In this document: one piece after another, positions 31,193 through 39,199 of the stretch
Numbering within the stretch: the stretch's first letter is position 1
How the letters are laid out: each line of letters opens with the position of its first letter
NCBI GenBank assembly: GCA_902780635.1
Contig: CACZGH010000013.1
Coordinates: 31,746 to 95,745 of the forward strand
Direction of reading: 5' to 3'
Length of the DNA: 64,000 bases
From: an uncultured Prevotellaceae bacterium
Lineage (GTDB): Bacteria > Bacteroidota > Bacteroidia > Bacteroidales > Bacteroidaceae
Notes under the pieces: generated by a model
What the model was told of the DNA's origin: nothing
Database searches by the model: none
Seen by the model: the letters and a program-made list of their open reading frames with translations, nothing else
Translations under genes and position numbers: made by a program

Positions 31193-32326
31193 ATGAAAAA
31201 ATTAATGAATATAGCAGCAGCCGTGGCACTCCTCTTCGGAGTGTCCACCGCTGCCCTCGCACAAGACAACGTGAGTGAGGAGTATTATCCCCACAACTTC
31301 ATCTCCCTGCAAGGCGGTGCACAGGTCACGCTCACGCACTACGACCTCATGGACCTCGTCACTCCACAGTTTGGCGTTTCTTTCGGACGCTACTTCAACT
31401 CTAAAGTAGGAGCGCGACTCCACTTCCAGGGATATGACATCAAGGGCGGATTCCAGCAGGAGCGCTTCCCTGGCCTCGCCGCTGACGCCGACTACACCTT
31501 CAAGGCCATCACCGGCGACCTCGACCTGCTCATGAATATGTCCAACATCCTCAACCCCAACCGCATGTCGCAGAAGTTCAACTGGATCCTGCTCGCAGGA
31601 TTCGGCGTCAACTACGGCTGGGACTTCGATGAGTACAAGGGCATCGTCAACGGCATGACCCGTGGCAACAACTTCTATGTAGGTCCTGACCTGTGCAGCA
31701 CCAAGCACAGTTCCTACAACGGACGCCTCGGCACACAGTTTGAGTACAATTTCTCCCGCAATCTGGGTCTCAGCCTCGAACTCGATGCCAACTACAAGAA
31801 CGACTGCTTCAACCTGAAAGCCAACTTCAACCCCGACTGGCAGATCACTGCCCTGCTCGGCCTCACTTTCAAGTTTGGCATGAAGAAGAAAGCCGCTCCT
31901 GTCGTACTGCCACCGCCACCCGTCGTGGAAGAGAAACCGGCTCCCGTGGTAGAACCCAAACCAGAGCCCAAGCCAGAACCTAAGCCAGAACCCAAAGTCG
32001 TGGTCAAGGATGAGCCTCTCAATGAGACCTTCTTCTACACCATCCGCGAGTCTGACCCCGACCCAGAGACCATTCTCAATCGCATCGTAGCCTGGTGCAA
32101 CAAATATCCCACCAAGGGCATCACCATCAAAGGCTACGCCGATAAGGGTACAGGCAATCCAAAGGTCAACGTAGGCTATGCCAAGGCACGCGCTGAAAAA
32201 GTGGCCAAAGCCCTCGAGAAGAAAGGCATCTCAAGAAGCCGCATGGATGTCAGCAGCTATGGCGACACCGTACAGCCCTTCGCTGAGAACGACCGCAACC
32301 GCTGCGTCATCGTCGTCGGTGAGTAA
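31193..32326 (+). CDS. OmpA-like outer membrane protein in the sus operon
   Basis: Signal peptide ends 'TAALAQ|DNVSEEYY'. Residues about 25-230 alternate in short beta strands like an eight-stranded barrel ('ITALLGLTFKFGM' closes it). A Pro/Glu/Lys hinge with four KPEP repeats (about 243-270) follows, then an OmpA C-terminal domain (about 278-377) with 'ITIKGYADKGTG...AKARAEKVAKAL', keeping the Asp and Arg used to bind peptidoglycan in OmpA proteins. It starts 28 bp after susF and ends just before a strong terminator, so it is part of the sus transcript. OmpA-like genes are not part of the classical sus operon; it may tether the starch complex to the cell wall (inference). Confidence 0.85.
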   Translation: MKKLMNIAAAVALLFGVSTAALAQDNVSEEYYPHNFISLQGGAQVTLTHYDLMDLVTPQFGVSFGRYFNSKVGARLHFQGYDIKGGFQQERFPGLAADADYTFKAITGDLDLLMNMSNILNPNRMSQKFNWILLAGFGVNYGWDFDEYKGIVNGMTRGNNFYVGPDLCSTKHSSYNGRLGTQFEYNFSRNLGLSLELDANYKNDCFNLKANFNPDWQITALLGLTFKFGMKKKAAPVVLPPPPVVEEKPAPVVEPKPEPKPEPKPEPKVVVKDEPLNETFFYTIRESDPDPETILNRIVAWCNKYPTKGITIKGYADKGTGNPKVNVGYAKARAEKVAKALEKKGISRSRMDVSSYGDTVQPFAENDRNRCVIVVGE

Positions 32327-32331
32327 ACATC

Positions 32332-32359
32332 AAGGGGAGCGTCTGTCGCTCCCCTTTTT
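32332..32359 (+). terminator. Terminator of the sus operon
   Basis: Stem AAGGGGAGCG/CGCTCCCCTT with a 5-nt loop, 6 bp after the ompA-like stop, ending in TTTTT. The adjoining base begins the 36-bp palindrome. Confidence 0.9.
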
Positions 32360-32395
32360 CGCAAAGCCTGTGCAAACGTTTGCACAGGCTTTGCG
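32360..32395. promoter_or_regulatory. 36-bp perfect palindrome containing a LacI-type operator
   Basis: The centre is TGTGCAAACGTTTGCACA, identical to the core of the malQ site, and symmetry continues outward through CGCAAAGCC/GGCTTTGCG. It lies 43 bp upstream of the amylase -7 box and abuts the sus terminator. Confidence 0.88.
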
Positions 32396-32438
32396 CTCAT
32401 ATCCCTCCTTTCTCAGCACCATTTGTCAAAAAAAGTGC

Positions 32439-32446
32439 TATCTTTG
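32439..32446 (+). promoter_or_regulatory. -7 promoter box of the amylase gene
   Basis: TATCTTTG, 29 bp upstream of the start codon, followed by CAA. The stretch from TTGTCAA to TTTGCAA resembles the one upstream of the Spy-like gene (34519-34545). Confidence 0.7.
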
Positions 32447-32475
32447 CAAAACAAAGACTACTAATCGGATAAATC

Positions 32476-34482
32476 ATGAGACGTATTATCACTTCAATGA
32501 TCGTCATGGCTGCCACAATGAGCGTCATGGCACAAGGATGGCCCTCCAACTATTCGGGAGTCATGCTTCAAGGCTTTTACTGGGACTCCTTTCAGGACAC
32601 CAAATGGACCAACCTGAAAAGTCAGGCCGACGAACTAGCACAATATTTCTCACTCGTGTGGCTGCCGCAAAGCGCCAACTGCGGCGGACAGTCTATGGGT
32701 TATGACGACCTCTACTGGTTCACCAACTACAACAGCTCTTTCGGCACAGAGGAAGAGCTGCGCGACCTTATCAACACCTTCAAAGACAAAGGTATCGGCA
32801 CCATCGCCGACGTGGTGGTCAATCACCGTAAGAATGTCTCCAACTGGGTTGACTTCCCACGAGAAACCTACAATGGGGTGACTTACGAACTGAAGTCGAC
32901 CGACATCTGCGCTGACGATGACGGCGGAAAAACCAAAACTTGGGCCTCTAGCAACGGATATGCCCTCAGCGACAGCAAAGACACTGGTGAAGGATGGGAT
33001 GGCATGCGCGACCTCGACCACAACAGCAGCAACGTGCAGACCAACGTAAAAGCCTATCTCAAAATGCTGCTCAGCGACCTGGGCTATGTCGGCTTCCGTT
33101 ATGACATGGTGAAAGGTTACGCCGGCAAATTCACGGGCATGTACAACAACGATGCACAACCCACCTACTCCGTAGGAGAATACTGGGACGGCAATGCCTC
33201 ACAAGTGAAAAACTGGCTCAACGCCACCAAGGTAGACGGCAACATCATGAGCGCCGCCTTCGACTTCCCATTCCGCTACACCGTACGCGACGCCATCAAC
33301 GGCGACTGGCGCAAGTTGGGCAACACCAGCCTCATCTCCGACAACAACTACAAACGCTACTCCGTGACGTTCGTGGAGAACCACGATACAGAGCAACGGA
33401 GCAACGCCGCACAAGACCCCATCCGGAAAGACACCCTAGCTGCCAATGCCTTCTTGCTGGCTATGCCTGGCACCCCCAGCGTCTTCCTCAAACACTGGAT
33501 GGCCTGCAAAAACGACATCAAGGCCATGATCGACGTGCGCAAAGCAGCTGGCATTCACAATCAGAGTGAAGCCTTCAGTGCCGCCAGCGCACAAAACTAT
33601 TACGTGGTCATCGTAGACAACAAACTACTCTGTGTGGTAGGCACATCGGCCGGCACCTACACGCCCACCAACGCCAACTATGTGAAAGTACTCTCTGGCT
33701 ATCACTACGCCTACTATCTCAACAAGTCGATGGCCACCGCCTGGGCCGACCTCTCTTCTGGTGATTACAAAGGTGAGCAGACCGTCACACTGACTGCGGT
33801 GGCACAGGATGGCGCACAAGTGGTCTACACTACCGACGGCTCCACTCCCACGGCATCATCAACCAAAGTCAGCAGTGGCACAAAGATCACCATCCCCATC
33901 GGTACCACTGTACTCAAGGCCGGTATTCTCGTCAATGGCGTTGTCAGCGGCATCATCACACGCACATACAACTGCAAAGAGGCTGTGACCATTAATGTTT
34001 ATTGCAACGCCGACCAGGTGGGATGGAATGGTTACATCAACTTCTGGACATGGGGAGGTGACGGCACTCATGCACCCCAAAACAACTCATGGCCCGGCGA
34101 CAAAGTGACCACCAGCACCGTCATCGATGGCAAGACATGGTATTACAAGACCTTCACCATCAACAGCGAGACCGACTGCGTCAACTTCGTCTTCAGCACC
34201 GGCAATGGCTCACCGCAGACCGTAGATGTCAATGACATCCGCACCGACGCGTTCTGCGAGGTGTCTGCCACACAAGAGGGCGGCAAGTATCTTGTCAACA
34301 TCACAACAGATATTAAAGACCCTGTCCGTGAAGACAACTCATGGGCATTCCTGCCTTACATCTACACCCTTGACGGCAGGATGATACGCCAGATGCAGAA
34401 AGGCGAAGACCTCACTCGCACCATCAAGTCGCTCCCCAAGGGAGTCTATATCGTCAATGGCAAAAAAGTTATCAATTTATAA
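32476..34482 (+). CDS. Secreted alpha-amylase (GH13) with starch-binding and T9SS sorting domains
   Basis: Extracellular endo-acting amylase. Sec signal ends 'SVMAQ|GWPSN'. The GH13 barrel (about 22-430) has D210 in 'GFRYDMVKG', E235 in 'VGEYW' and D304 in 'VENHDTEQR'. Residues about 432-500 resemble a chitobiase/hexosaminidase C-terminal domain ('VVYTTDGSTPTASSTKV'). Residues about 505-590 resemble a CBM26-type starch-binding module ('NFWTWGGDGTHAPQNNSWPG'). The tail 'YTLDGRMI...LPKGVYIVNGKKVINL' is a type IX secretion C-terminal signal. There is no lipobox, so unlike SusG of Bacteroides it is probably exported by T9SS and not lipid-anchored. It has its own operator and promoter downstream of the sus operon. 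Confidence 0.92.
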   Translation: MRRIITSMIVMAATMSVMAQGWPSNYSGVMLQGFYWDSFQDTKWTNLKSQADELAQYFSLVWLPQSANCGGQSMGYDDLYWFTNYNSSFGTEEELRDLINTFKDKGIGTIADVVVNHRKNVSNWVDFPRETYNGVTYELKSTDICADDDGGKTKTWASSNGYALSDSKDTGEGWDGMRDLDHNSSNVQTNVKAYLKMLLSDLGYVGFRYDMVKGYAGKFTGMYNNDAQPTYSVGEYWDGNASQVKNWLNATKVDGNIMSAAFDFPFRYTVRDAINGDWRKLGNTSLISDNNYKRYSVTFVENHDTEQRSNAAQDPIRKDTLAANAFLLAMPGTPSVFLKHWMACKNDIKAMIDVRKAAGIHNQSEAFSAASAQNYYVVIVDNKLLCVVGTSAGTYTPTNANYVKVLSGYHYAYYLNKSMATAWADLSSGDYKGEQTVTLTAVAQDGAQVVYTTDGSTPTASSTKVSSGTKITIPIGTTVLKAGILVNGVVSGIITRTYNCKEAVTINVYCNADQVGWNGYINFWTWGGDGTHAPQNNSWPGDKVTTSTVIDGKTWYYKTFTINSETDCVNFVFSTGNGSPQTVDVNDIRTDAFCEVSATQEGGKYLVNITTDIKDPVREDNSWAFLPYIYTLDGRMIRQMQKGEDLTRTIKSLPKGVYIVNGKKVINL

Positions 34483-34534
34483 TAAAAAACCATAAATCAA
34501 CGACAGACTGTAAGTTAACTTGTCAAGAAAGTGT

Positions 34535-34542
34535 TATCTTTG
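34535..34542 (+). promoter_or_regulatory. -7 promoter box of the Spy-like gene
   Basis: TATCTTTG, 34 bp upstream of the ATG at 34577. Its presence excludes the upstream in-frame start at 34520. Confidence 0.7.
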
Positions 34543-34576
34543 CAATCGCTATCAAACAAAAAAAAGAATATTGATT

Positions 34577-35011
34577 ATGAAAAAGGTAATTTTAGCAGCC
34601 CTTCTGATGGTCATGACCATTGGGGCAAACGCACAGGATGACAACGCGCGCCGTCAGCGCCCACAGATGGACAGACAGCAGATGGTGGAATTCCGTATGG
34701 AGCGGATGACCAAAGAACTCTCTCTCACCACTGAGCAACAGGCCAAAATCAAAGAAATCCTCACCGAGGAGTCGGCCAATATGCCTGAGCGTGGACAGAT
34801 GAGGCAAGGCGAGCGTCCCTCAAGAGAAGCGATGGAGCAGATGAGAGCCAAGCGCGAGGAGACCAACAACAAAATCGAGCAACTGCTCAACGACGAGCAG
34901 AAAGCCAAGTTCAAAGAGATGAACAGCCGCTTTAGAGGTCAGGGACAAAGAAGAGGCTTCGGTGGTCCTCGTGGCCAGAGACCACAACAGCAAAACGCAG
35001 AGCAGCAATAA
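34577..35011 (+). CDS. Small exported Spy/CpxP-like protein
   Basis: 144 residues starting at MKKVILAALLMVMTIGANAQ, a clear Sec signal; the promoter position rules out the longer frame. The mature part is charged and helical: 'MERMTKELSLTTEQQAKIKEILTEE' and 'EQLLNDEQKAKFKEM' resemble the LTxxQ repeats of Spy/CpxP periplasmic chaperone-like proteins. The tail is Arg/Gly/Gln-rich ('RGQGQRRGFGGPRGQRPQQQ'). It is monocistronic, with its own promoter and terminator. Role, perhaps envelope stress or folding, is inferred only from this similarity. Confidence 0.75.
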   Translation: MKKVILAALLMVMTIGANAQDDNARRQRPQMDRQQMVEFRMERMTKELSLTTEQQAKIKEILTEESANMPERGQMRQGERPSREAMEQMRAKREETNNKIEQLLNDEQKAKFKEMNSRFRGQGQRRGFGGPRGQRPQQQNAEQQ

Positions 35012-35038
35012 CTCCACTACTCAAAACTCAATAAAGAT

Positions 35039-35068
35039 GGGGCAAGTGTCAACTTGTCCCGTTTTTTT
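35039..35068 (+). terminator. Terminator of the Spy-like gene
   Basis: Stem GGGGCAAGT/ACTTGTCCC (one G-T pair), loop GTCA, then GTTTTTTT. Confidence 0.92.
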
Positions 35069-35103
35069 GTCACATATTGTTGTCAGAAATCAAAAAAACT
35101 TAG

Positions 35104-35111
35104 TAAGTTTG
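35104..35111 (+). promoter_or_regulatory. -7 promoter box of the GH53 gene
   Basis: TAAGTTTG, 23 bp upstream of the start codon. Confidence 0.65.
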
Positions 35112-35134
35112 CAAAAAAATAACATCCAAACTAT

Positions 35135-36400
35135 ATGAAAAGATACATTACCCTCATTCTTTGCGTCATCACCCTCTGCTGTTACGCCGATGACAAATTT
35201 GTAGGCGGCGACATCTCCCTGTTGCCCTCATACGTCTCACATGGAGCCGACTACTACGACCCCAATGGCAACGCCATCAGTTCTCCATTGGCATATTTCG
35301 GCGAGCAGGGCATGAATGCCATGCGTGTCCGACTCTTTGTCAACCCCGCCAACGCATCCGCCACGCACAAAGGAGAAGGCGTCTGCCAAGACCTGGAGTA
35401 CGTCAAGGCTTTAGGCAAGCAAATCAAAGACGCTGGTATGGCGCTGATGCTCGACTTCCACTACAGCGACACCTGGGCCGACCCTGCCAAACAATGGACC
35501 CCCAAAGAATGGCTCTCACTCAGCGATGACGACCTCTACGAGAAAATCTACAGCTATACAAAAGAAGTCCTCGAGGAGATGAAAGCTGCCGGTGCTACCC
35601 CCGATTTCATCCAGACGGGCAACGAGATCAGCTATGGCATGCTGTGGGGTGCAGAGAATGGTTCTTCACTGAAGAAATGCTATGTCAACAACGAGAGCAA
35701 CTGGCCCCGCTTCACCACACTGCTGAAGAAAGCCGCCAGCGCCTGCCGTGAGGTCTGCCCCCAGGCCCGTATCATCATCCACACCGAGCGGGTGGCACAA
35801 GGCAATGTGCTCAAGCAGTTCTACAACAAGATGAAGTCATACGACGTAGACTATGATATCATCGGCTTGTCTTACTATCCTTATTATCATGGCACACTGC
35901 AAACCCTCAACAGTGTACTCACCGACATGGAGAACTCTTTCCCCGACAAGAAAATCATGATAGTCGAGACAGGTTATTTCCACCATTGGCAACCCTCCAA
36001 TGTGTCTTACGATCTCTCTGGCACCTACCCCATCTCACCCGAGGGACAAAAAGCTTTTACCGAGGCGCTCATCAATATCCTCAACGACCATGCACACGTC
36101 TGCGGCCTCTTTTGGTGGTTTATGGAGGCCAATGAGAAAGGGCTTGACTGGAATACGCAACGCGTCACCGACAATTGGTACAACGCAGGGTTGTTTGACA
36201 ATGAGACAGGCAAGGCCATGCCAGCCATCACCATCTTGAAAAACTTCCTAAAAGAGGGTGCCGGCATCCACCACCTGTCAGCAGACATCAGCCGACCCTC
36301 CACCCTCTACACCATCGACGGACGGAGCACCGGTCAACAGTCCATCAACAACCTGCCCGCCGGCATCTACATCCAAAACGGCAAAAAAATCATGAAATAA
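35135..36400 (+). CDS. GH53 endo-beta-1,4-galactanase with T9SS tail
   Basis: Enzyme acting on the beta-1,4-galactan side chains of pectin (type I arabinogalactan). Sec signal MKRYITLILCVITLCCYA, then 'FVGGDISLLPSYVSHGADYYD', the family's N-terminal signature. Catalytic glutamates: E164 in 'FIQTGNEIS' and E278 in 'MIVETGY'. 'LGLSYYPYYHGTL'-like and 'GLFWWFMEANEKGLDWN' blocks are also typical. The C-terminus 'STLYTIDGRS...LPAGIYIQNGKKIMK' is a type IX secretion signal, so it should act outside the cell. It is a single-gene unit, with no pectin genes nearby. Length 421. Confidence 0.92.
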   Translation: MKRYITLILCVITLCCYADDKFVGGDISLLPSYVSHGADYYDPNGNAISSPLAYFGEQGMNAMRVRLFVNPANASATHKGEGVCQDLEYVKALGKQIKDAGMALMLDFHYSDTWADPAKQWTPKEWLSLSDDDLYEKIYSYTKEVLEEMKAAGATPDFIQTGNEISYGMLWGAENGSSLKKCYVNNESNWPRFTTLLKKAASACREVCPQARIIIHTERVAQGNVLKQFYNKMKSYDVDYDIIGLSYYPYYHGTLQTLNSVLTDMENSFPDKKIMIVETGYFHHWQPSNVSYDLSGTYPISPEGQKAFTEALINILNDHAHVCGLFWWFMEANEKGLDWNTQRVTDNWYNAGLFDNETGKAMPAITILKNFLKEGAGIHHLSADISRPSTLYTIDGRSTGQQSINNLPAGIYIQNGKKIMK

Positions 36401-36534
36401 TAGTGAAAGAATCAGAGACTGTTCGAGCTTGCCTTTGAGAACGCCGCGATGCCTACGGCCTTTCATGCAACTCGGCCGACATCAGAATCGGGGTATTCTT
36501 CTGACCGTATAGGAGCAGCCATTATAATATTTTA

Positions 36535-38211
36535 CTAAATTTTCTCCACCTTCAGCGTCTGGTCACAATAGTCAATCACGGCCGGGCGATGGGTGATAAA
36601 GATAATGGTGCGGTCGTGCTTGGCCAGGATATTCTGAAGCAGGTTTTTCTCAGTCTCCGGGTCGAGCGCACTCGTCGCCTCGTCAAACAGCATAATCGCC
36701 CTGTCGCGCAACAGCGCTCTCGCGATGGCAATACGCTGCGCCTGCCCCTCACTCAAGCCACCGCCTGACTCAGAGCATTCGGTGTCAAGACCATCCTTCA
36801 GTTTCAGCACAAAGTCGGCACAACTGGTAATAAGAGCGTCTTCCATCTCCTCGTCGGTGGCGTCGAGCTTACCCAGGCGCAAGTTGTCACGGATTGTACC
36901 GCTGAGCAGGGTATTGCCCTGTGGCACATAGACGAAATTGCAGCGCATACGTGGGGTCAGTTCTTTAGACGTATGATGGTTGTAAATCTCCACCTTGCCC
37001 TCCTGTGGCTTCATCAGCGCCAGAATCATTCTCACCAAAGTGGTCTTTCCCGCTCCCGTCTCACCCAAGATGGCCGTACACGTGCCTGGCTTGAAATCAA
37101 ATGACAAGTCTTCTATCACCTTGGCGTCACTCTCATCGTAAGTATAATGCACATGGCTCAGACGGATACCGCATGGCGACTTGACATAGATGGGCGCCCC
37201 CTGCTCCTCCAGCGGATTCTCCTCCAATTCCATCAGACGTTCTGCCGCCGTAAACACAGAGACAAATTGTGGCACCAGTTTGGTCAGGTTTTTCGCAGGT
37301 CCCTGCACTCGGTTTACCAACTGCAAGAAAGCGGTCATCCCACCAAAAGTGAGGGTATGGTGCGATAAACGTATCGCACTCCACAAGAAAGCGATGAGAT
37401 AGCCTAAAGAGAAGCCAAAATTGAGGATGAAGTTGGCGATGACAGAAAAATAGGTGCGTTTCACCACTTTCTGGCGTAGTTCGCTCTGGGTGTTCTCCAG
37501 TTTGTCCACCATAGCGTCGTCACTCTCCATGATCTTGATGAGCATACGGTTTTGAATCGTCTCTGTCAGCACACTCTGCACTTTACTGTCCGACTTTCTC
37601 ACCTCTCTGGAGAGTTCACGCATCTTCCTCACATAGATACGGCTGAGGACGGCAACGACCGGCACCATCACAACGATGATCAGAGACAAGAACTTGTCCA
37701 TGGAGAAAAGATAGACGAAGGCACCGACGAAAAGGGCCACCGTAGAGAGTGAGTTGGGTATCACCTCCGTCAGAAACGTGATAACGTGGCTCACATCCAT
37801 CTCCAGACGGTTGATCACATCACCACTATGGCGTTTCTCCTTACTGTGCCACTCCGACCGCAAGATACGGTCGAGCATCCGCTGCTGCATGCGGTTCTGG
37901 GCCTTGATGCCAAGGATGTTCCGGATCCACACACCTGAGATGTTCAGGGCGAAGTTGGCAAGCACCAACAGTCCCATCAGGCCCACCGCAAGATAGATCG
38001 ACCCCTGCTTCGCGTGCGCAGCGATGTCGATGGCATTCTGGATGGCCCATACCGCCAGCAGGCTGACCACCACAGAGATGATGCCAATGGAGGCATTGAG
38101 GATGGCCTGAAGGCGGTTGCCCTTCCAGATCACCCACAGCCACCGCATAATCTCACGTGCTGAGTATTTGCTGTCTGCCGTCTTGAAATATTCGCGTATC
38201 TTTGAAAACAT
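36535..38211 (-). CDS. ABC transporter, fused membrane and ATPase domains
   Basis: Exporter half-transporter of 558 residues. The start was set at MFSKIREYF; the upstream in-frame ATG would overlap nadK. Six membrane segments lie in about 30-320 ('AILNASIGIISVVVSLLAVWAIQNAI', 'FLSLIIVVMVPVVAVL'). The ATPase domain has Walker A GETGAGKTT, signature LSEGQ, Walker B 'AIMLFDEATSALD' and the switch His in 'ITHRP'. It forms a homodimer or heterodimer; the cargo (lipid, peptide or drug) cannot be predicted. It begins 11 bp after nadK on the same strand. Confidence 0.9.
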   Translation of the reverse strand: MFSKIREYFKTADSKYSAREIMRWLWVIWKGNRLQAILNASIGIISVVVSLLAVWAIQNAIDIAAHAKQGSIYLAVGLMGLLVLANFALNISGVWIRNILGIKAQNRMQQRMLDRILRSEWHSKEKRHSGDVINRLEMDVSHVITFLTEVIPNSLSTVALFVGAFVYLFSMDKFLSLIIVVMVPVVAVLSRIYVRKMRELSREVRKSDSKVQSVLTETIQNRMLIKIMESDDAMVDKLENTQSELRQKVVKRTYFSVIANFILNFGFSLGYLIAFLWSAIRLSHHTLTFGGMTAFLQLVNRVQGPAKNLTKLVPQFVSVFTAAERLMELEENPLEEQGAPIYVKSPCGIRLSHVHYTYDESDAKVIEDLSFDFKPGTCTAILGETGAGKTTLVRMILALMKPQEGKVEIYNHHTSKELTPRMRCNFVYVPQGNTLLSGTIRDNLRLGKLDATDEEMEDALITSCADFVLKLKDGLDTECSESGGGLSEGQAQRIAIARALLRDRAIMLFDEATSALDPETEKNLLQNILAKHDRTIIFITHRPAVIDYCDQTLKVEKI

Positions 38212-38222
38212 CTTTTCTTTCT

Positions 38223-39107
38223 TTATCGGGTGTCGGCACCCCACATCATTTTCTCGCGCAAGGTCTGAAAATACTTATGGTCGTTGCGCTTTAATATCTG
38301 GATGTCAAACGGTGCTTTTTGCACCGTCAGCGTCACCGAGTCATCACATTTCTCCGAGCGGCCGTCCACCGCCACCAGGAAATTATGGCTACGGCTCTCC
38401 ACACGCAGCTTCACCACAGCACTGTCGGGCACAACGATTGGACGGATATTGAGGCTGTGTGGAGCCACAGGCGTCAGGCAGATCACACTGGTCTGAGGGG
38501 TCACGATAGGTCCACCGTTGGACAAGGAGTAGGCGGTGCTACCTGTAGGGGTACTGACGATCAGTCCATCCGCCTGATAGGTGACCACATACTCGTCGTT
38601 CACACTGGCACGTATACTGATCATCGAGGCATTGTCGCGCTTGAGCACGGCGATGTCGTTGAGGGCATGCGGACAACCCTTGAGTTCGCCACCATCCACT
38701 GTGACGGTGATGACCGAATGGCACTCAGTCTTATAGTCTCTGTTATAGACCGACTTCATGGCTTGCTCTATCTCTGCCGGGATGACGTCTGCCAGAAATC
38801 CAAGACGGCCCATGTTCACACCCATGATGGGTATCTGCTTGTCGCCCACACGGCTGGCAGCCTTGAGCAGGGTACCGTCTCCGCCCATAGAGATGACATA
38901 GTCGGCCTCAAAGTCATCGCCCTCAAACACCCGGTCGGCACGCACTTCAAGATGCTGCCCCTTGGTGAGAAAGTCGTAAAACTCACGGTCAAACAACACC
39001 TCTGCCTTCCTCTCATTGAGGAAAGAAAGGATTTTTTGTATCGACACCGATTTCTTGGCTTGATACACATTGCCGAAAACCGCAAATCTAAGTTTTTTTG
39101 CCGACAT
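38223..39107 (-). CDS. nadK: NAD kinase
   Basis: Makes NADP from NAD with ATP in the cytoplasm. The start MSAKKLRFAVFGN was chosen because a -7 box at 39144-39151 makes the longer frame untranscribed at its 5' end. Family motifs: GGDGT in 'YVISMGGDGTLLKAA', 'GVNMGRLGFLAD', and 'DGLIVSTPTGSTAYSLSNGGPIV' followed by 'PIVVPDSAVV'. 294 residues, normal. Likely co-transcribed with the ABC transporter gene. Confidence 0.95.
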   Translation of the reverse strand: MSAKKLRFAVFGNVYQAKKSVSIQKILSFLNERKAEVLFDREFYDFLTKGQHLEVRADRVFEGDDFEADYVISMGGDGTLLKAASRVGDKQIPIMGVNMGRLGFLADVIPAEIEQAMKSVYNRDYKTECHSVITVTVDGGELKGCPHALNDIAVLKRDNASMISIRASVNDEYVVTYQADGLIVSTPTGSTAYSLSNGGPIVTPQTSVICLTPVAPHSLNIRPIVVPDSAVVKLRVESRSHNFLVAVDGRSEKCDDSVTLTVQKAPFDIQILKRNDHKYFQTLREKMMWGADTR

Positions 39108-39143
39108 TCTTCTTTTCTTAAATAGTGTGAGCCGATAATTCTG

Positions 39144-39151
39144 CAAAATTA
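39144..39151 (-). promoter_or_regulatory. -7 promoter box of nadK
   Basis: TAATTTTG on the - strand, 37 bp upstream of the nadK start. Confidence 0.6.
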
Positions 39152-39199
39152 CATCATTTTATCGATATTGGAAAGAAAAAAGCCGTTTTTAAGCAATTT

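Noticed and set aside
36401-36534. Possible gene remnant or terminator after the GH53 gene
   Set aside because: I found no convincing hairpin with a T-tract and no protein similarity.
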